Counted from the first letter of the stretch, positions 1 to 8,948 are shown. The stretch is DNA of 64,000 nt from Apilactobacillus kunkeei DSM 12361 = ATCC 700308 (GCF_001281265.1 NZ_JXDB01000009.1:1-64000); one strand, 5' to 3'. Program-made: numbers and translations. Notes: a model not told the origin generated them from the letters alone.

Positions 1-127
1 GACTTCGCAATGTTTAATTCTTACAACCAAGTTGTAAGTTCCTTACACATCATCGATTATCAATCTTGTTCAGTTTTCAAAGATCTACCTTTTAATATCA
101 ACCGTTGTCTCAATTGACAACTATTTA
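1..127 (-). other. rRNA operon leader (5' part of transcript, running out of the window)
   Basis: Read on the minus strand, this stretch follows three consensus promoters and carries a boxA-like antitermination sequence at 68-85 (GATCTTTGAAAACTGAAC), the motif usually seen in the leader or spacer of Lactobacillales rRNA operons. A hairpin with arms 104-109 and 116-121 (GTTGTC/GACAAC) lies at the expected start of the P3 transcript. No open reading frame is visible. The 16S gene is inferred to lie left of position 1 and is not seen. Confidence 0.75.
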
Positions 128-156
128 ATATTACCAAATTATCAACACGGTGTCAA
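128..156 (-). promoter_or_regulatory. rRNA operon promoter P3
   Basis: On the minus strand: -35 TTGACA (151-156), 17-bp spacer, -10 TAATAT (128-133). Only one base departs from consensus. It is the promoter closest to the rRNA leader; transcription should start near 121 at the foot of the GTTGTC/GACAAC hairpin. Confidence 0.85.
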
Positions 157-227
157 TAACTTTTTTTATTTATTTTGTTGATGAATGTTTTCACATCAAC
201 GTTTGTCGCTTATCGACAACAATAAAT

Positions 228-256
228 ATTATGCCATCTTGTTAACGTAAAGTCAA
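228..256 (-). promoter_or_regulatory. rRNA operon promoter P2
   Basis: On the minus strand: -35 TTGACT (251-256), exactly 17 bp, -10 CATAAT (228-233). A TTGTCG/CGACAA hairpin (203-208 and 214-219) starts about 8 bases after the -10, resembling the one after P3. Confidence 0.8.
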
Positions 257-321
257 CAGTTTTTTACTGATTTTTTAACGTTTTAACGAGGCTTTTGACC
301 GCCTCATCAACAGTAATATTT

Positions 322-350
322 ATATTATCAAAATATCGACACCGCGTCAA
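322..350 (-). promoter_or_regulatory. rRNA operon promoter P1 (distal)
   Basis: On the minus strand: -35 TTGACG (345-350), 17-bp spacer, -10 TAATAT (322-327). It begins only a few bases after the palindromic terminator of ltaS, so the rRNA unit is insulated from upstream transcription. Three 17-bp-spaced promoters in about 220 bp is the usual design of a stable-RNA operon. Confidence 0.8.
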
Positions 351-353
351 CAT

Positions 354-408
354 TAATTTCAAAATAAAAAGGACGACTTTTAAAGTCGTCCTTTTTATTT
401 TGAAATTA
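354..408 (-). terminator. perfect 55-bp palindromic terminator after ltaS
   Basis: The 27-bp arms 354-380 and 382-408 pair without a mismatch around a single central base (381). The core is GGACGACTTT/AAAGTCGTCC with A and T tracts on both sides, so it can terminate in either direction. The stop codon of ltaS (406-408) is inside the right arm. Confidence 0.9.
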
Positions 409-2466
409 TTTTAATTCAGGTGCGTCTGTCTTGTATAAGTTCAATGTATCTTTCTTCTTTAACTTATTCAATAGATCGGTCTTCTTCTTTTTATCCATTT
501 CCTTAAGAAGCTTCATTCCATCAGCATACTTGTAACTGTATGACTTCTTATCTACCTTCTTGAAGCCCTTAGGGTTGTAGAAACGTAGTAAGTCACCTAG
601 CACCACCTTATCCGACAGAGATAATTCAGTTGTCACGTGGTTTTGCATTTTCTTGATTTCAGCAGCTTGCTTCTTGTTTGGTGTAATTTGTTTACCTGTC
701 TTAGTTAGGTATACACTTCCACCTACTACTGTATATTCAGGAGATACAAAATCTCCATTTCTGAATGCAACAACTTGGTTTCTATTCTTAGATAGCAAGT
801 CATTACCAAATTGGATAGTATTATCGTCCTTTACACCCAATAGATGTAATAGTGTTGGTAATACGTCAATTTCTCCACCGTAAGTGTGGTCAATTCCACC
901 TTTTAGTCCGTCCATGTGAATCATGAATGGAACCTTTTGGAATTGTGCTAAGTCGAAGCTGTTAATAGACTTCTTGTGTAGTAATTGAGCAATAGCTGGT
1001 CTATGGTTGTTTGAAATACCATAGTGGTCACCGTATAGCACAATCATACTGTTCTTCATTAGACCTGTCTTAGTTAGATAATTCATGAATTCACCAAAGG
1101 CTTGGTCTAGGTAGTGAGCAGTTTGTACGTATGGATCAACAGTGTTGTCACCAGTCTTAGTTGCTGGGAATGATACATTTTGTTTATCCAATTCATATGG
1201 ATAATGGTTAGTTAATGTAATTAGTTTTGCATAGAATGGTTGTGGTAATTGTTGGATGTATTGTGCAGCATCCTTAAAGAAGATCTTATCCTTCAAACCG
1301 TAACCAACGCTGTATGATGGTTTTTCAGTGTAGTAGTTTGAATCAAAGAAGTATTGGTATCCCCATGACTTGTATGCATTATCTCTATTCCAGAAACTAG
1401 GCACATCCCCATGGAATGCAGCAGTACTGTAACCCTTTTGAGCTAAGATAGCTGGAGCAGCTTGGTATGTGTTTTGAGTACCATAAGTAACCATTGCTGA
1501 TCCTTCTGGTAAACCGAATAGTGAGTTTTCTAGCATCATTTCAGCATCAGAGGTCTTACCTTGAGCTACTTGGTGGTAGAAGTTATCAAATGATAATGTA
1601 TTTTGGTTATGGTAGAACTTGTTTAGGTTTGGAGTTACTTCCTTACCATCAACTTTGTAATCAATTAAGAATTGTTGGAAACTTTCCAAATGAATGATAA
1701 AGACATTCTTACCCTTAGCCTTACCGTAGTATTCGATATTAGACTTACTACGGTTGTGCTTTAGATATGTAAGGACACTATTTAAATCAGATGGTTTAGC
1801 TTCAGCTCTAGTTTGACTTTCCTTGTGAGTTTGATATGCATTAAATGCTGCATATTCATTTAAACCAAGGTACTTAACAATGTAGTTGTTATCAAAAGTT
1901 CTTGTTAATAGACCTGATCTGTCTGCATTAGATACACCAAATTCAGCAAACATCAATACTAAAGATAAGATGGTGATTGCAAAGGCGTTTCTCTTCTTAA
2001 ATGGAGCATGATCCACCTTAATTACTCTGAATAATAGTAATAAAATCAATACAATGATATCGATAAATACGAAGAAATCTAATGGATGTAAGATTTCAGC
2101 TAAACTCTTACCAAGGTTGTTTTGAACAGTACCTGAACCCTTGATGATTCCAAATGATAGGAAGTCAGAGAATTCACGGTAGTATAAAACATTGGCAAAA
2201 ATCCAAATTGATTCGATTAAATCAATAATAATCATTAGCCAGTAAGCAAGCTTACCTCTAAAGTACAAAGCAATCCCAAAGATTAGTAATGCAGCTGGAA
2301 GTGGGTTAACAGCCAATAGGAATTGTTGAATGCCCCCCTTTGCACCTAAGGTAAAATCAATACGGTATGAAATATATGTTTTCAACCAGAATAAGGCCAC
2401 AATTAATACAAAAAAGCCAAATTTTGTATCAAAGAACTTTCTGGTGTTCTTAATATGACTAGACAT
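406..2466 (-). CDS. ltaS: lipoteichoic acid synthase LtaS-type glycerolphosphotransferase
   Basis: Membrane enzyme that builds the polyglycerolphosphate chain of lipoteichoic acid outside the cell from phosphatidylglycerol. The 686 residues start with about five membrane helices (roughly 14-30, 51-70, 74-95, 128-147, 160-178) and continue with an extracellular sulfatase-like domain. Visible signature residues are HLESFQ (Glu261), GKTSDAE (Thr305, the expected phosphothreonine nucleophile), FHGDVPSFWNRD and YGDHYG. Length is close to the family norm of about 650. It is the last gene of a group with two glycolipid glycosyltransferases and a flippase-like protein (41-bp gap upstream), consistent with LTA assembly. 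Whether it is the primary LtaS or a primase-like paralogue cannot be told from one gene. Confidence 0.9.
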   Translation of the reverse strand: MSSHIKNTRKFFDTKFGFFVLIVALFWLKTYISYRIDFTLGAKGGIQQFLLAVNPLPAALLIFGIALYFRGKLAYWLMIIIDLIESIWIFANVLYYREFSDFLSFGIIKGSGTVQNNLGKSLAEILHPLDFFVFIDIIVLILLLLFRVIKVDHAPFKKRNAFAITILSLVLMFAEFGVSNADRSGLLTRTFDNNYIVKYLGLNEYAAFNAYQTHKESQTRAEAKPSDLNSVLTYLKHNRSKSNIEYYGKAKGKNVFIIHLESFQQFLIDYKVDGKEVTPNLNKFYHNQNTLSFDNFYHQVAQGKTSDAEMMLENSLFGLPEGSAMVTYGTQNTYQAAPAILAQKGYSTAAFHGDVPSFWNRDNAYKSWGYQYFFDSNYYTEKPSYSVGYGLKDKIFFKDAAQYIQQLPQPFYAKLITLTNHYPYELDKQNVSFPATKTGDNTVDPYVQTAHYLDQAFGEFMNYLTKTGLMKNSMIVLYGDHYGISNNHRPAIAQLLHKKSINSFDLAQFQKVPFMIHMDGLKGGIDHTYGGEIDVLPTLLHLLGVKDDNTIQFGNDLLSKNRNQVVAFRNGDFVSPEYTVVGGSVYLTKTGKQITPNKKQAAEIKKMQNHVTTELSLSDKVVLGDLLRFYNPKGFKKVDKKSYSYKYADGMKLLKEMDKKKKTDLLNKLKKKDTLNLYKTDAPELK

Positions 2467-2507
2467 TTCTATGCCTCCAAAATAAAAAATATAAAGTGTT
2501 AGTAAAT

Positions 2508-3521
2508 TTACTTATCAATCTTATTGGGACGAATAAAGAATGCTATCGCCCCTAAAATCATTCCTAAGTAATAAGTTATCAAGCGCCAAGCAATTAACGC
2601 GAGAATTAACTTTGTGTTATTGATGATAAAACTCTTGAACAAAGTTTCAAAACTGTACTCTGCTCCCCCAGCTCCTCCTGGAATTGGGAATAATGAGATT
2701 ATCATAAAGATTAATACGTGTAAGCTAACAATCATGATGATGTTAACTTGATCAAATCCTAATGCCAAAATGATGAAATATGGAATTAGGTAGTAGAAAG
2801 CTAGCTGGAAGAAAGTAATAACAATAATCTTTAACATTAGCTTCCATTGTTTAGCAATTCTGATGCTTTCCATATGGAATGTATCGATTTTGTTGTCTAA
2901 AATCTCTTTAAATGAAAGGTACTTTTCATCCTTCATAAAGATTTTAAATGGTTTTACCAAATTATCAACCAGTTTCTTAGTAAATGTATACCAATACATG
3001 ATTAATAACAAGGCGACAATTACAAATAGGTGAACGAAGAAGCCAAACAATACCAGCCAAGCTAGATAGTGTAGCTTTTCTTCCACGTATTGAAAACCGA
3101 CAATAAGACTCAAAATGAAATTAATTACTATCATGGTTTGAAAGACAACAAACTTCATCAACAGCGTTGAACTAGCCTTACCAGCATCCACACCCGTTTG
3201 AACCATTACATATAGTTGTCCTGGTTGTCCACCTGATGAGAATGGTGTGATTCCGTTGAATAGTTGTTCTACCAATGGGACTCTAATCGCATCCCACCAA
3301 GTAAAGTGATCAACTTGAGTATCAACGATTGTCTTAGTAACCACCGCTTCTAGTCCTAAGTATAGCAACATGCATAGGAAGGCAACGGCAATCCACCACC
3401 AATTAATAGTAAAAAAATCTGCAATCAATACATCCATATTGATATCTCTTATGAAATACCAAAAAATCAGTATCCCGATTAGAAACATCATAAAGAAAGT
3501 TATTACATTTCTCTTCGACAT
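2508..3521 (-). CDS. MprF-type flippase domain membrane protein (lysylphosphatidylglycerol synthase TM region family)
   Basis: A 337-residue protein made almost entirely of membrane helices, matching the UPF0104/YbhN-like flippase half of MprF. Motifs seen are the GITPFSSGGQPGQLY stretch near residues 89-104 and the FPIPGGAGGAEYSFE stretch near 273-288. The C-terminal aminoacyl-transferase domain of full MprF is absent, so it should not itself make lysyl-phosphatidylglycerol. It starts 2 bp after the preceding glycosyltransferase and is followed by ltaS; inference from context is that it moves a lipid, possibly the LTA glycolipid anchor, across the membrane. The substrate is not shown by sequence. 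Confidence 0.75.
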   Translation of the reverse strand: MSKRNVITFFMMFLIGILIFWYFIRDINMDVLIADFFTINWWWIAVAFLCMLLYLGLEAVVTKTIVDTQVDHFTWWDAIRVPLVEQLFNGITPFSSGGQPGQLYVMVQTGVDAGKASSTLLMKFVVFQTMIVINFILSLIVGFQYVEEKLHYLAWLVLFGFFVHLFVIVALLLIMYWYTFTKKLVDNLVKPFKIFMKDEKYLSFKEILDNKIDTFHMESIRIAKQWKLMLKIIVITFFQLAFYYLIPYFIILALGFDQVNIIMIVSLHVLIFMIISLFPIPGGAGGAEYSFETLFKSFIINNTKLILALIAWRLITYYLGMILGAIAFFIRPNKIDK

Positions 3522-3523
3522 TA

Positions 3524-4546
3524 CTATCCCTCTTTTATCTGACCTTTATAGAATTTATGCCAAATTGAAGCTAGATGATCTTCTGAATAGTAATCAGATG
3601 CAGCTAGTGCTTTATCAGACAATTCTTTTAGTTCATCTCTATTATCAATTAAGCGATGTAAACTATCATTCATTTCTTCAAAAGTAGTAAATGGTTCATA
3701 GTAACCACTGATGATTTCTTTATATAAATCTAAACTTCTAAGCATAACTGGAGTTCCGCAAGAGAATGCTTCCAGCACTGACATTGGGAACAATTCGTTA
3801 AATGATGGTAGTAAGAATAAATCAGCAACGTTGTAGTATTGAACTAATTTATCACGGTCCACAATTCCTGGGAATTTAAGGTTTGCGGGTGGATTGTCTA
3901 CCAAGAGTTTTAAGTTCTTGTATCCATCAGTAATTTTACCAAATGAAAAACCACCTGCCCAAATAAATTCGACATTTGGGTTTTCTTCAGCTAGTTTGGC
4001 AAAATCAAGGATTCCCTTTCTGGTTTGCACCTGACCAGTTCCCACAACGACGAACTTGTCTTTATCGATGCCAAGTTCATTGCGAGCGGCCAACTTTTCG
4101 TCTTCGGTGTAAGGATAGAATTCCTTCTTGCTAACGAAGTTTGGAATGTAAGTAATTTTATCACGATTAATCCCATACGCTTCCAACTTAGGTATAAAAG
4201 TTGGATTAACTACTACAATATGTTCCATTCGTTTGTAGAACGCAATTACATACTTATAAAAAATCCATTTGATTGGCTTGGGTAAACTCAAGCTTCCTTC
4301 TAATGTTTCTGGTAGAAAGTGCACATACCCAATTCTTCTTCCACGTTTCTTTTGGAAAGTAGAGAGGTAATATCTTAGATTAATTGTATGGTAGTGAGTA
4401 ATATCAGATTTATTTGGATCATTGATTTCAATGTCAAATTCATCTGAAAAACGCTTTTCCATTAATTTAATTAATTCTAGATAGGCACTGCCAACTCCTT
4501 GTCCCTTTACCTTGTCGGCAGTTGAAAACATATCTATTTTTATCAT
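3524..4546 (-). CDS. GT4-family glycosyltransferase, BgsA-like (second step of glycolipid anchor)
   Basis: 340-residue cytoplasmic or membrane-associated glycosyltransferase of the GT4/GT-B type. The C-terminal half has the donor-binding features of the family: VGTGQVQTRKG near 167-177, a PGIVDRDKLVQYYNVADLF stretch and the acidic motif FPMSVLEAFSCGTPV (the E-x7-E region) near 252-266. Size and opening (MIKIDMFSTADKVKGQG) resemble BgsA-type enzymes that add the second sugar to monoglucosyl-diacylglycerol in enterococci and lactobacilli. It lies 8 bp after a BgsB-like gene and 2 bp before the flippase, so all are probably co-transcribed. The exact sugar and acceptor are inferred from context. 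Confidence 0.75.
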   Translation of the reverse strand: MIKIDMFSTADKVKGQGVGSAYLELIKLMEKRFSDEFDIEINDPNKSDITHYHTINLRYYLSTFQKKRGRRIGYVHFLPETLEGSLSLPKPIKWIFYKYVIAFYKRMEHIVVVNPTFIPKLEAYGINRDKITYIPNFVSKKEFYPYTEDEKLAARNELGIDKDKFVVVGTGQVQTRKGILDFAKLAEENPNVEFIWAGGFSFGKITDGYKNLKLLVDNPPANLKFPGIVDRDKLVQYYNVADLFLLPSFNELFPMSVLEAFSCGTPVMLRSLDLYKEIISGYYEPFTTFEEMNDSLHRLIDNRDELKELSDKALAASDYYSEDHLASIWHKFYKGQIKEG

Positions 4547-4554
4547 AAATCCTC

Positions 4555-5742
4555 CTAGTCGCTTATCCCATTATCATCGCTAAATTCTTTGTTGAAATCT
4601 AATTGAGCACTCTTATAAAAGTCTACAATTCGATTGGCAAAGTTTTCAGATGATATTTCATGTAACTTAGTTTGTCTAAGTTCTTCCTTTGATTGATCTG
4701 GTTTAGCTTTAGTTTGATTCAAGTATTCCAATACGCTTGAAACATAGCCATCTTTATTTGAGAAGGTCATCCCTAATGCCTTATCACTTAATAGGTCCTC
4801 AGTATATGGACTTGATGCAACCACAACCTTAACTCCGGCAGCCATTGCTTCAATATAAGTTAAACCTTGTGATTCAGAATTAGATGTCGATACAAACAAG
4901 TCGGCATCTCGGTAATATTTATATACCTCATCGTTATTAATTTCACCAACAAATTTAACGTTTGCATTTAATTTCATGTCATCGACTTGTTTTCTCAAAT
5001 CTTCTCCGGCTGGTCCATCCCCCACAATCACTAATTGGGTTAATGGTTTGTCAGCCAAGATTGTTGGCATGCAATTAATTAATTCTTTGATGTTTTTTTC
5101 GTAAGCCAAACGACTCACTGATAATAACACAGGAGCGTCCTTATCTACCCCTAAATATTTACGTAAATCAAAATCAGATTGAGTCGCAAATTTATTGATA
5201 TTAATTCCGGTTGGGATAATCCTAATTGGGCTCTTTACCCCGTATCTAACTAACGTGTCTAATACTTTTTTACTTGGCGCCACTACCCCTGACATGTTGT
5301 GACAAAACGCTAAGGTTGCATCTTTAACATGTACCGGTCTTAATAGCTTTCCCTTAGCTACGTAGTGCAAGTAGTCTTCATACATTGTGTGATAAGTATG
5401 TACACATGGGATTCTTAAGAACTTCGCCACGAACTTACCAATGATTCCCATTGAGAACTCAGTCTGTGTATGAATAATGTCCAAGTTAAGTTTCTTAGCA
5501 ATTTGATAAGCTTGGATCATTCCCCTTACCGCGATTCTGCGGTCAGTAAAAGAAATAAAGGGGATACTGGAAAATCTAAAAATATTCTTTTCGTATGTGG
5601 CCTTATCAACGTGAGGATCAGTCGTGGTAAAGATATACACCTGATGACCATCTTTTTCCAATTGATCTTTTAATGTCTTAATGGATGTGGCAACCCCACT
5701 GACCTGTGGAAAATAAGTATCCGTAAAAATTCCAATATTCAT
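4555..5742 (-). CDS. GT4-family glycosyltransferase, BgsB-like 1,2-diacylglycerol 3-glucosyltransferase
   Basis: 395 residues, first gene of the LTA-anchor group. The N-terminus MNIGIFTDTYFPQVSGVATS is the typical start of diacylglycerol glucosyltransferases; HTYHTMYEDYLHYV near 116-129 and SNSESQGLTYIEAMAAG near 292-308 (acidic donor-binding motif) are also characteristic. The likely reaction is UDP-glucose plus diacylglycerol to monoglucosyl-diacylglycerol on the inner membrane face. A strong ribosome binding site (AAGGAGGTG) precedes the ATG. Followed after 8 bp by the BgsA-like gene. Family assignment is firm; the specific lipid product is inferred. Confidence 0.8.
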   Translation of the reverse strand: MNIGIFTDTYFPQVSGVATSIKTLKDQLEKDGHQVYIFTTTDPHVDKATYEKNIFRFSSIPFISFTDRRIAVRGMIQAYQIAKKLNLDIIHTQTEFSMGIIGKFVAKFLRIPCVHTYHTMYEDYLHYVAKGKLLRPVHVKDATLAFCHNMSGVVAPSKKVLDTLVRYGVKSPIRIIPTGININKFATQSDFDLRKYLGVDKDAPVLLSVSRLAYEKNIKELINCMPTILADKPLTQLVIVGDGPAGEDLRKQVDDMKLNANVKFVGEINNDEVYKYYRDADLFVSTSNSESQGLTYIEAMAAGVKVVVASSPYTEDLLSDKALGMTFSNKDGYVSSVLEYLNQTKAKPDQSKEELRQTKLHEISSENFANRIVDFYKSAQLDFNKEFSDDNGISD

Positions 5743-5841
5743 AGTAGCACCTCCTTTTCTTTTATTATTAATTATTTGTAATTATATTGTTTTGCTGTTT
5801 GCATTGCAAACTCATGTGAATGCCATAATTTCCTATTTTAA

Positions 5842-5947
5842 TAAAAAAAAACGAGCCAGAACAATTCTATCGAAGTAGTTGTTTCCATATTCGTTCAATA
5901 ATGACAATGAACTATTATGACAACCAAACATAAAATATTTCTGACTC
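5842..5947 (-). ncRNA. candidate structured RNA ending in a long-stem terminator
   Basis: Read on the minus strand, GAGTCAGAA (5939-5947) pairs with TTCTGGCTC (5853-5861) and is followed at once by a run of nine U residues. The roughly 75 bases between the arms contain further short helices (GGTTGT with ACAACT, GTTCA with TGAAC, CTA-CTTCG-ATAG). It lies between ptsH and the BgsB-like gene. It could be an independent small RNA, a leader acting on the glycosyltransferase gene, or simply the ptsH terminator with an unusually large loop. No known family is recognised. Confidence 0.45.
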
Positions 5948-5982
5948 ATTATTTTAATAGACGTACCATATATAACTTGTAA

Positions 5983-6249
5983 TTAATCAGTTAATCCTTC
6001 ATCTTTGAATGACTTTGCAATTGCTTCAATTGCGTCTTTTTCATCAGGACCATCAGCAATAACAGTTACTTCGGCGTTTTGACCAACACCTAATGACATA
6101 ACACCCATGATTGACTTTAAGTCAACAGTGTTACCAAGGTATTCTAGTTTTAATTCTGATTTGAATTTAGTAGCAGTTTGAACTAAAAGTGTTGCAGGAC
6201 GAGCATGGATTCCAGTTTCAGAAACAACTTTAAATTGACGTTTTTCCAT
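5983..6249 (-). CDS. ptsH: phosphocarrier protein HPr
   Basis: 88-residue HPr. His15 in GIHARPAT is the site phosphorylated by enzyme I; Ser46 in [11 protein letters not shown] is the site of HPr kinase, used for CcpA-dependent catabolite control. AAAGGAG precedes the ATG. In most Firmicutes ptsH is followed directly by ptsI; here the gene is followed by a hairpin with a U tract and then by unrelated glycosyltransferase genes, so ptsI is not linked. The protein may therefore serve mainly as a regulator with CcpA (cre sites occur in this window), but ptsI could lie elsewhere in the genome. Confidence 0.95.
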   Translation of the reverse strand: MEKRQFKVVSETGIHARPATLLVQTATKFKSELKLEYLGNTVDLKSIMGVMSLGVGQNAEVTVIADGPDEKDAIEAIAKSFKDEGLTD

Positions 6250-6317
6250 TTTGAAAATCTCCTTTTATTCTTATACTAATTTTAGAATATCAATTAATGT
6301 GATAAAACTCAACATTT

Positions 6318-6521
6318 TTAACTATTGGTACCACTATCAGATAGGTAAGTATACGTAATTACACCGTTCTGATCTGCCTTCCCTATCACGCGTTTTCTGG
6401 TATCAAAGTTCATGTATGCAACTTGAAACTCAGTGAACTCGTCGGGTTTGACTACCAATTCTTTGATTTTGTTGTCTTTTAGGTCATTTAATAATTCAGT
6501 ATAATTCTTATCTGCGATAAT
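6318..6521 (-). CDS. small protein, possible ATT start or start-less remnant
   Basis: An open frame of 68 codons including the stop translates to a coherent, charged 67-residue sequence (ending YTYLSDSGTNS) with no ATG, GTG or TTG at the beginning. AGAGGG lies 6 bases before an ATT codon at 6519-6521, which is the best-placed start; ATT is very rare. The frame includes ADKNYTELLNDLKDNK, EFTEFQVAYMNFDTRKRV and GKADQNGVITYTYL, reading like a real small folded protein rather than a shadow. It is 68 bp upstream of ptsH and divergent from clpE. It may be a living gene with a weak start or a recently inactivated one. Function unknown. Confidence 0.45.
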   Translation of the reverse strand: MIADKNYTELLNDLKDNKIKELVVKPDEFTEFQVAYMNFDTRKRVIGKADQNGVITYTYLSDSGTNS

Positions 6522-6628
6522 TATATTCCCTCTTTCAATATATATTATATACGATTGATACTAATTAAAACATATCATAATTAAAAAATATGAAAAAAAT
6601 AGACATTATTTTAATCTAATCAAATTAC

Positions 6629-6656
6629 TTGCACTAAATTTACGATGAGTTATAAT
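6629..6656 (+). promoter_or_regulatory. clpE promoter
   Basis: -35 TTGCAC (6629-6634), 16-bp spacer, -10 TATAAT (6651-6656). The CtsR operator lies just downstream, at about +6 to +22, so repressor binding would block the polymerase. Confidence 0.75.
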
Positions 6657-6668
6657 AATTCTACAAAT

Positions 6669-6685
6669 GGTCAGTAAAGGTCAAA
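6669..6685 (+). promoter_or_regulatory. CtsR operator of clpE
   Basis: Direct heptad repeat GGTCAGT-AAA-GGTCAAA matches the CtsR consensus (two RGTCAAA-like heptads separated by three bases). CtsR represses clp genes and is inactivated by heat. Position just after the TATAAT box and before the ClpE start makes the assignment strong. Confidence 0.9.
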
Positions 6686-6728
6686 ATAACCTTTAACCAT
6701 TTAGTTGTTTTCAGAAAGGAGCAGTCGT

Positions 6729-8900
6729 ATGAAATGTGAAAACTGCCATATAAATGAGGCAACCATTCATTTACTCGTCAATTTTAATGGCGAAAAGAGA
6801 CATATTGATATTTGTCAGGACTGTTACCACAAATTGAGTCAACAATCCGAACAATATCGTAATAACGGAGGTGTTGATATGATGAATGATCCATTTGGTT
6901 TCAGTAGCTTAGATGACCTATTTAACGCGATGAATCAAAGCAATCAAAATTCTATCCACCGTCCTGAGAACAATCAGCAAAAAAATAACAATAACAACAA
7001 TTCCAACTCTGTGTTAGCAAAGTATGGATATGATTTAACCGACTTAGCAAAAAAGAACAAGATTGATCCCGTTATTGGTCGTGATAAGGAAATTGATCGT
7101 GTGATTGAAATCCTAAACAGAAGAACCAAGAACAACCCTGTTCTAATCGGTGAAGCCGGTGTTGGTAAGACTGCTGTCGTCGAAGGACTAGCACTAAAGA
7201 TTGCTCATCACGAAGTTCCAGATAAATTAAAGAACAAACGTGTCATTAGATTAGATGTTGTATCCATTGTTCAAGGAACATCCATGCGTGGTCAATTCGA
7301 ACAAAGAATGCAAGAACTAATCAAGGAAGTTCAATCCAACAAGAACATCATTTTATTCATTGATGAAATTCATGAAATTATGGGTGCCGGTAATGCCGAT
7401 GGTGCCATGGATGCAGGAAACGTTTTAAAGCCTGCTTTAGCTCGTGGTAGCTTCCAACTAATTGGTGCTACTACCTTAAACGAATACCGTGGTATCGAAA
7501 AAGATTCAGCACTGGCTCGTCGTTTCCAAACCGTCCAAGTTGATGAACCTTCATTGAAACAAGCACTTCATATCTTAAACGGTATCAAGGGTCGTTATGA
7601 AAAGTATCACCACGTCAAATACAGTGGTGATGCCATCAAGGCTGCCGTTTACCTATCAAACCGTTACATCCAAGATCGTTTCTTGCCAGATAAGGCTATC
7701 GACTTAATCGATGAAGCTGGTTCTAAACTTAATATCAAATCAGACGTTAAGTCACCTGATGATTTAAAGGAAGAACTAAGCAAGTGCGAAAGTGAAAAGA
7801 AGGATGCCCTACAAAAGGAAGACTATGAAAAGGCCGCCTTCTATCGTGATAAGATTGAAGAACTTAACTACAAGCTAAATGACTTTGACGAATCCGATAA
7901 TACCTACCCTACTGTATCTACGAAGGATATCGAAGGAATTATCGAATCAATCACTAAGATTCCTGTTGGTCAATTGCGAGAACAAGAACAGGATAATCTA
8001 AAGGACTTAGACAAGAAGCTAGCTGGTAGCGTAATCGGACAAAACCAAGCAATCGAGAAGGTTGCACGTGCTATCAAACGTAATCGAATTGGTTTCAACG
8101 GAACTGGTCGTCCAATCGGATCATTCCTATTTGTAGGAACTACCGGAATTGGTAAGACTGAACTTGCAAAGCAATTAGCTAAGCAACTATTTGGTTCCAA
8201 AGAAGCAATGATTAGATTCGACATGTCTGAATACCGTGAACCACATTCCATTTCTAAACTAATCGGTTCACCTCCTGGCTACGTTGGTTACGATGAAGCC
8301 GGTCAATTAACCGAAAAGGTAAGAAGAAATCCTTATAGCTTAATTCTTTTCGATGAAATTGAAAAGGCTCACCCTGACGTTCTCCACGCCTTCCTACAAA
8401 TCCTAGATGATGGTCGTTTGACCGACTCTAAGGGAAGAACTGTATCATTCAAGGATACTGTCATCATCATGACAAGTAACGCAGGTACCGGTGCTTATAC
8501 AGCTAGTGTTGGTTTTGGTGCCGAAGCTAACAACAAGACTCATTCAGTATTGAATAAGTTAGGTGATTACTTCAAACCAGAATTCCTAAACAGATTCGAT
8601 GACATCGTCGAATTTAACCAACTAAGCAAGGATGACTTGAAGAAGATTGTCAGCTTAATGCTAGACAATGTTAACAAGATGCTTGAAAACCGTGGTATCA
8701 CCATCGATGTTTCTGATGCTGCCAAGGATAAACTAGTCGAAAAAGGCTACAACCCAGAAATGGGTGCGCGTCCACTTCGCCGTGTAATCCAAGAAGAAGT
8801 TGAGGATAAGGTCGCTGACTACTATCTAAACAACCCAAGCAGCAAGCATCTAAGCGTTGAGGTCAACGACGAAAACAAAGTATTCGTTAACGCTAAATAA
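6729..8900 (+). CDS. clpE: ATP-dependent Clp protease ATP-binding subunit ClpE
   Basis: HSP100 unfoldase that feeds ClpP and restores CtsR after stress. Domain order: N-terminal zinc finger (CENC at the start and CQDC about 24 residues later), AAA module 1 with Walker A GEAGVGKT and FIDEIHEI, a short UVR-type coiled coil ([17 protein letters not shown]), AAA module 2 with GTTGIGKTE and [11 protein letters not shown], and the Clp C-terminal small domain. The zinc finger and UVR linker separate ClpE from ClpC. The ATG at 6729 is chosen because AAAGGAG sits 7 bases upstream; an upstream TTG at 6705 would place the ribosome binding site inside the gene. Under the CtsR operator at 6669. Confidence 0.95.
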   Translation: MKCENCHINEATIHLLVNFNGEKRHIDICQDCYHKLSQQSEQYRNNGGVDMMNDPFGFSSLDDLFNAMNQSNQNSIHRPENNQQKNNNNNNSNSVLAKYGYDLTDLAKKNKIDPVIGRDKEIDRVIEILNRRTKNNPVLIGEAGVGKTAVVEGLALKIAHHEVPDKLKNKRVIRLDVVSIVQGTSMRGQFEQRMQELIKEVQSNKNIILFIDEIHEIMGAGNADGAMDAGNVLKPALARGSFQLIGATTLNEYRGIEKDSALARRFQTVQVDEPSLKQALHILNGIKGRYEKYHHVKYSGDAIKAAVYLSNRYIQDRFLPDKAIDLIDEAGSKLNIKSDVKSPDDLKEELSKCESEKKDALQKEDYEKAAFYRDKIEELNYKLNDFDESDNTYPTVSTKDIEGIIESITKIPVGQLREQEQDNLKDLDKKLAGSVIGQNQAIEKVARAIKRNRIGFNGTGRPIGSFLFVGTTGIGKTELAKQLAKQLFGSKEAMIRFDMSEYREPHSISKLIGSPPGYVGYDEAGQLTEKVRRNPYSLILFDEIEKAHPDVLHAFLQILDDGRLTDSKGRTVSFKDTVIIMTSNAGTGAYTASVGFGAEANNKTHSVLNKLGDYFKPEFLNRFDDIVEFNQLSKDDLKKIVSLMLDNVNKMLENRGITIDVSDAAKDKLVEKGYNPEMGARPLRRVIQEEVEDKVADYYLNNPSSKHLSVEVNDENKVFVNAK

Positions 8901-8912
8901 TTGAATAGATAT

Positions 8913-8948
8913 AAAAACAGCTAAGACTTATTCTTAGCTGTTTTTTTA
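8913..8948 (+). terminator. clpE terminator
   Basis: AAAACAGCTAAGA, short loop, TCTTAGCTGTTTTTTT: stem-loop with a T tract just after the clpE stop. Confidence 0.9.
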
